From assembly GCA_036351335.1 (NCBI GenBank), contig JAZBOW010000323.1, positions 1 to 5,679 on the forward strand: a stretch of DNA of 5,679 bases. The letters are read 5' to 3'. A program made the position numbers and the translations under genes. The notes beneath the pieces were generated by a model that ran no database searches, was not told where the DNA came from, and worked only from the letters and a program-made list of their open reading frames with translations. Within the stretch, counting starts at the first letter, position 1. The number at the start of each line of letters is the position of its first letter. Shown here one piece after another: positions 5,607 through 5,679 of this stretch. Origin of the DNA: UBA4459 sp036351335 (GTDB taxonomy: Bacteria; Bacteroidota; Bacteroidia; Bacteroidales; F082).

Positions 5607-5679
5607 GGTGGATGTAGCTCAGTTGGTTAGAGCACTAGATTGTGGTTCTAGGGGTCGTGGGTTCAAATCCCATCTTCCA
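5607..5679 (+). tRNA. tRNA-His (anticodon GTG), 3' end cut by window edge
   Basis: Starts with the extra G at -1 (5607) that is typical of histidine tRNA. The D-arm is GCTC/GAGC (5617-5633). The anticodon stem CTAGA/TCTAG encloses the loop TTGTGGT, giving anticodon GTG at 5642-5644. The variable loop GGGTC is five bases. The T-arm is GTGGG-TTCAAAT-CCCAT (5657-5673). The acceptor 3' strand CTTCCA (5674-5679) runs to the window end, so the last pair, the discriminator and any CCA are not visible. In the acceptor stem, T5613 (position 6) faces T5675 (position 67), a mismatch, while the other visible pairs are canonical. The gene has its own promoter directly upstream. Confidence 0.95.

Noticed and set aside
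1..5679. Search by eye for mobile elements, phage genes, CRISPR repeats, toxin-antitoxin pairs or defence genes, including tRNA-linked integration sites.
   Set aside because: No transposase or integrase, no spaced direct repeats, and no duplicated tRNA 3' end near either tRNA. All sizeable open frames are accounted for by ordinary membrane proteins.

Overview
The window looks like a chromosomal housekeeping and membrane-gene region of a member of the Bacteroidota, most likely a Cytophagia-, Chitinophagia- or Sphingobacteriia-like lineage. The grounds are: -7 promoter elements of the TAnnTTTG type, weak or absent Shine-Dalgarno sequences at most starts, a tRNA-Leu gene without an encoded CCA, a DUF5723-like outer-membrane protein family that I know only from this phylum, and a moderate GC content of roughly 40%. 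Species cannot be assigned from the sequence alone.

Layout. Positions 1-2573 are read leftward (minus strand): a bile acid:sodium symporter (SBF) family transporter (2573-1605), a PlsC-type acyltransferase 12 bases downstream (1592-261), a tRNA-Leu with anticodon TAG (159-78) that has its own promoter, and the first 16 codons of what looks like trigger factor (50-1, cut by the window edge). A divergent intergenic region of about 200 bases (2574-2772) carries a promoter candidate for each direction. The only plus-strand protein gene (2773-4275) encodes an exported, probably outer-membrane beta-barrel protein. It converges on an OppC/DppC-type ABC transporter permease (5495-4272, minus), and the two stop codons share bases. 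A tRNA-His with anticodon GTG begins at 5607 on the plus strand and runs off the right edge.

How the genes fit together. The transporter and acyltransferase are probably one transcription unit acting at the inner membrane. No shared pathway can be proved from sequence. The OMP gene stands alone. The permease is an orphan half of a peptide-type importer: no OppB, OppD/F or binding-protein gene lies beside it, because the upstream neighbour is a tRNA on the other strand. All genes look intact, and I see no insertion sequence, phage gene, CRISPR array or broken gene. I did not find a new multigene system. The points worth a second look are mostly small-scale: a permease promoter placed so that the mRNA would be leaderless, a large extracytoplasmic insertion in the permease, a non-standard HX5D acyltransferase motif, a U-U mismatch in the tRNA-His acceptor stem, and overlapping convergent stop codons.
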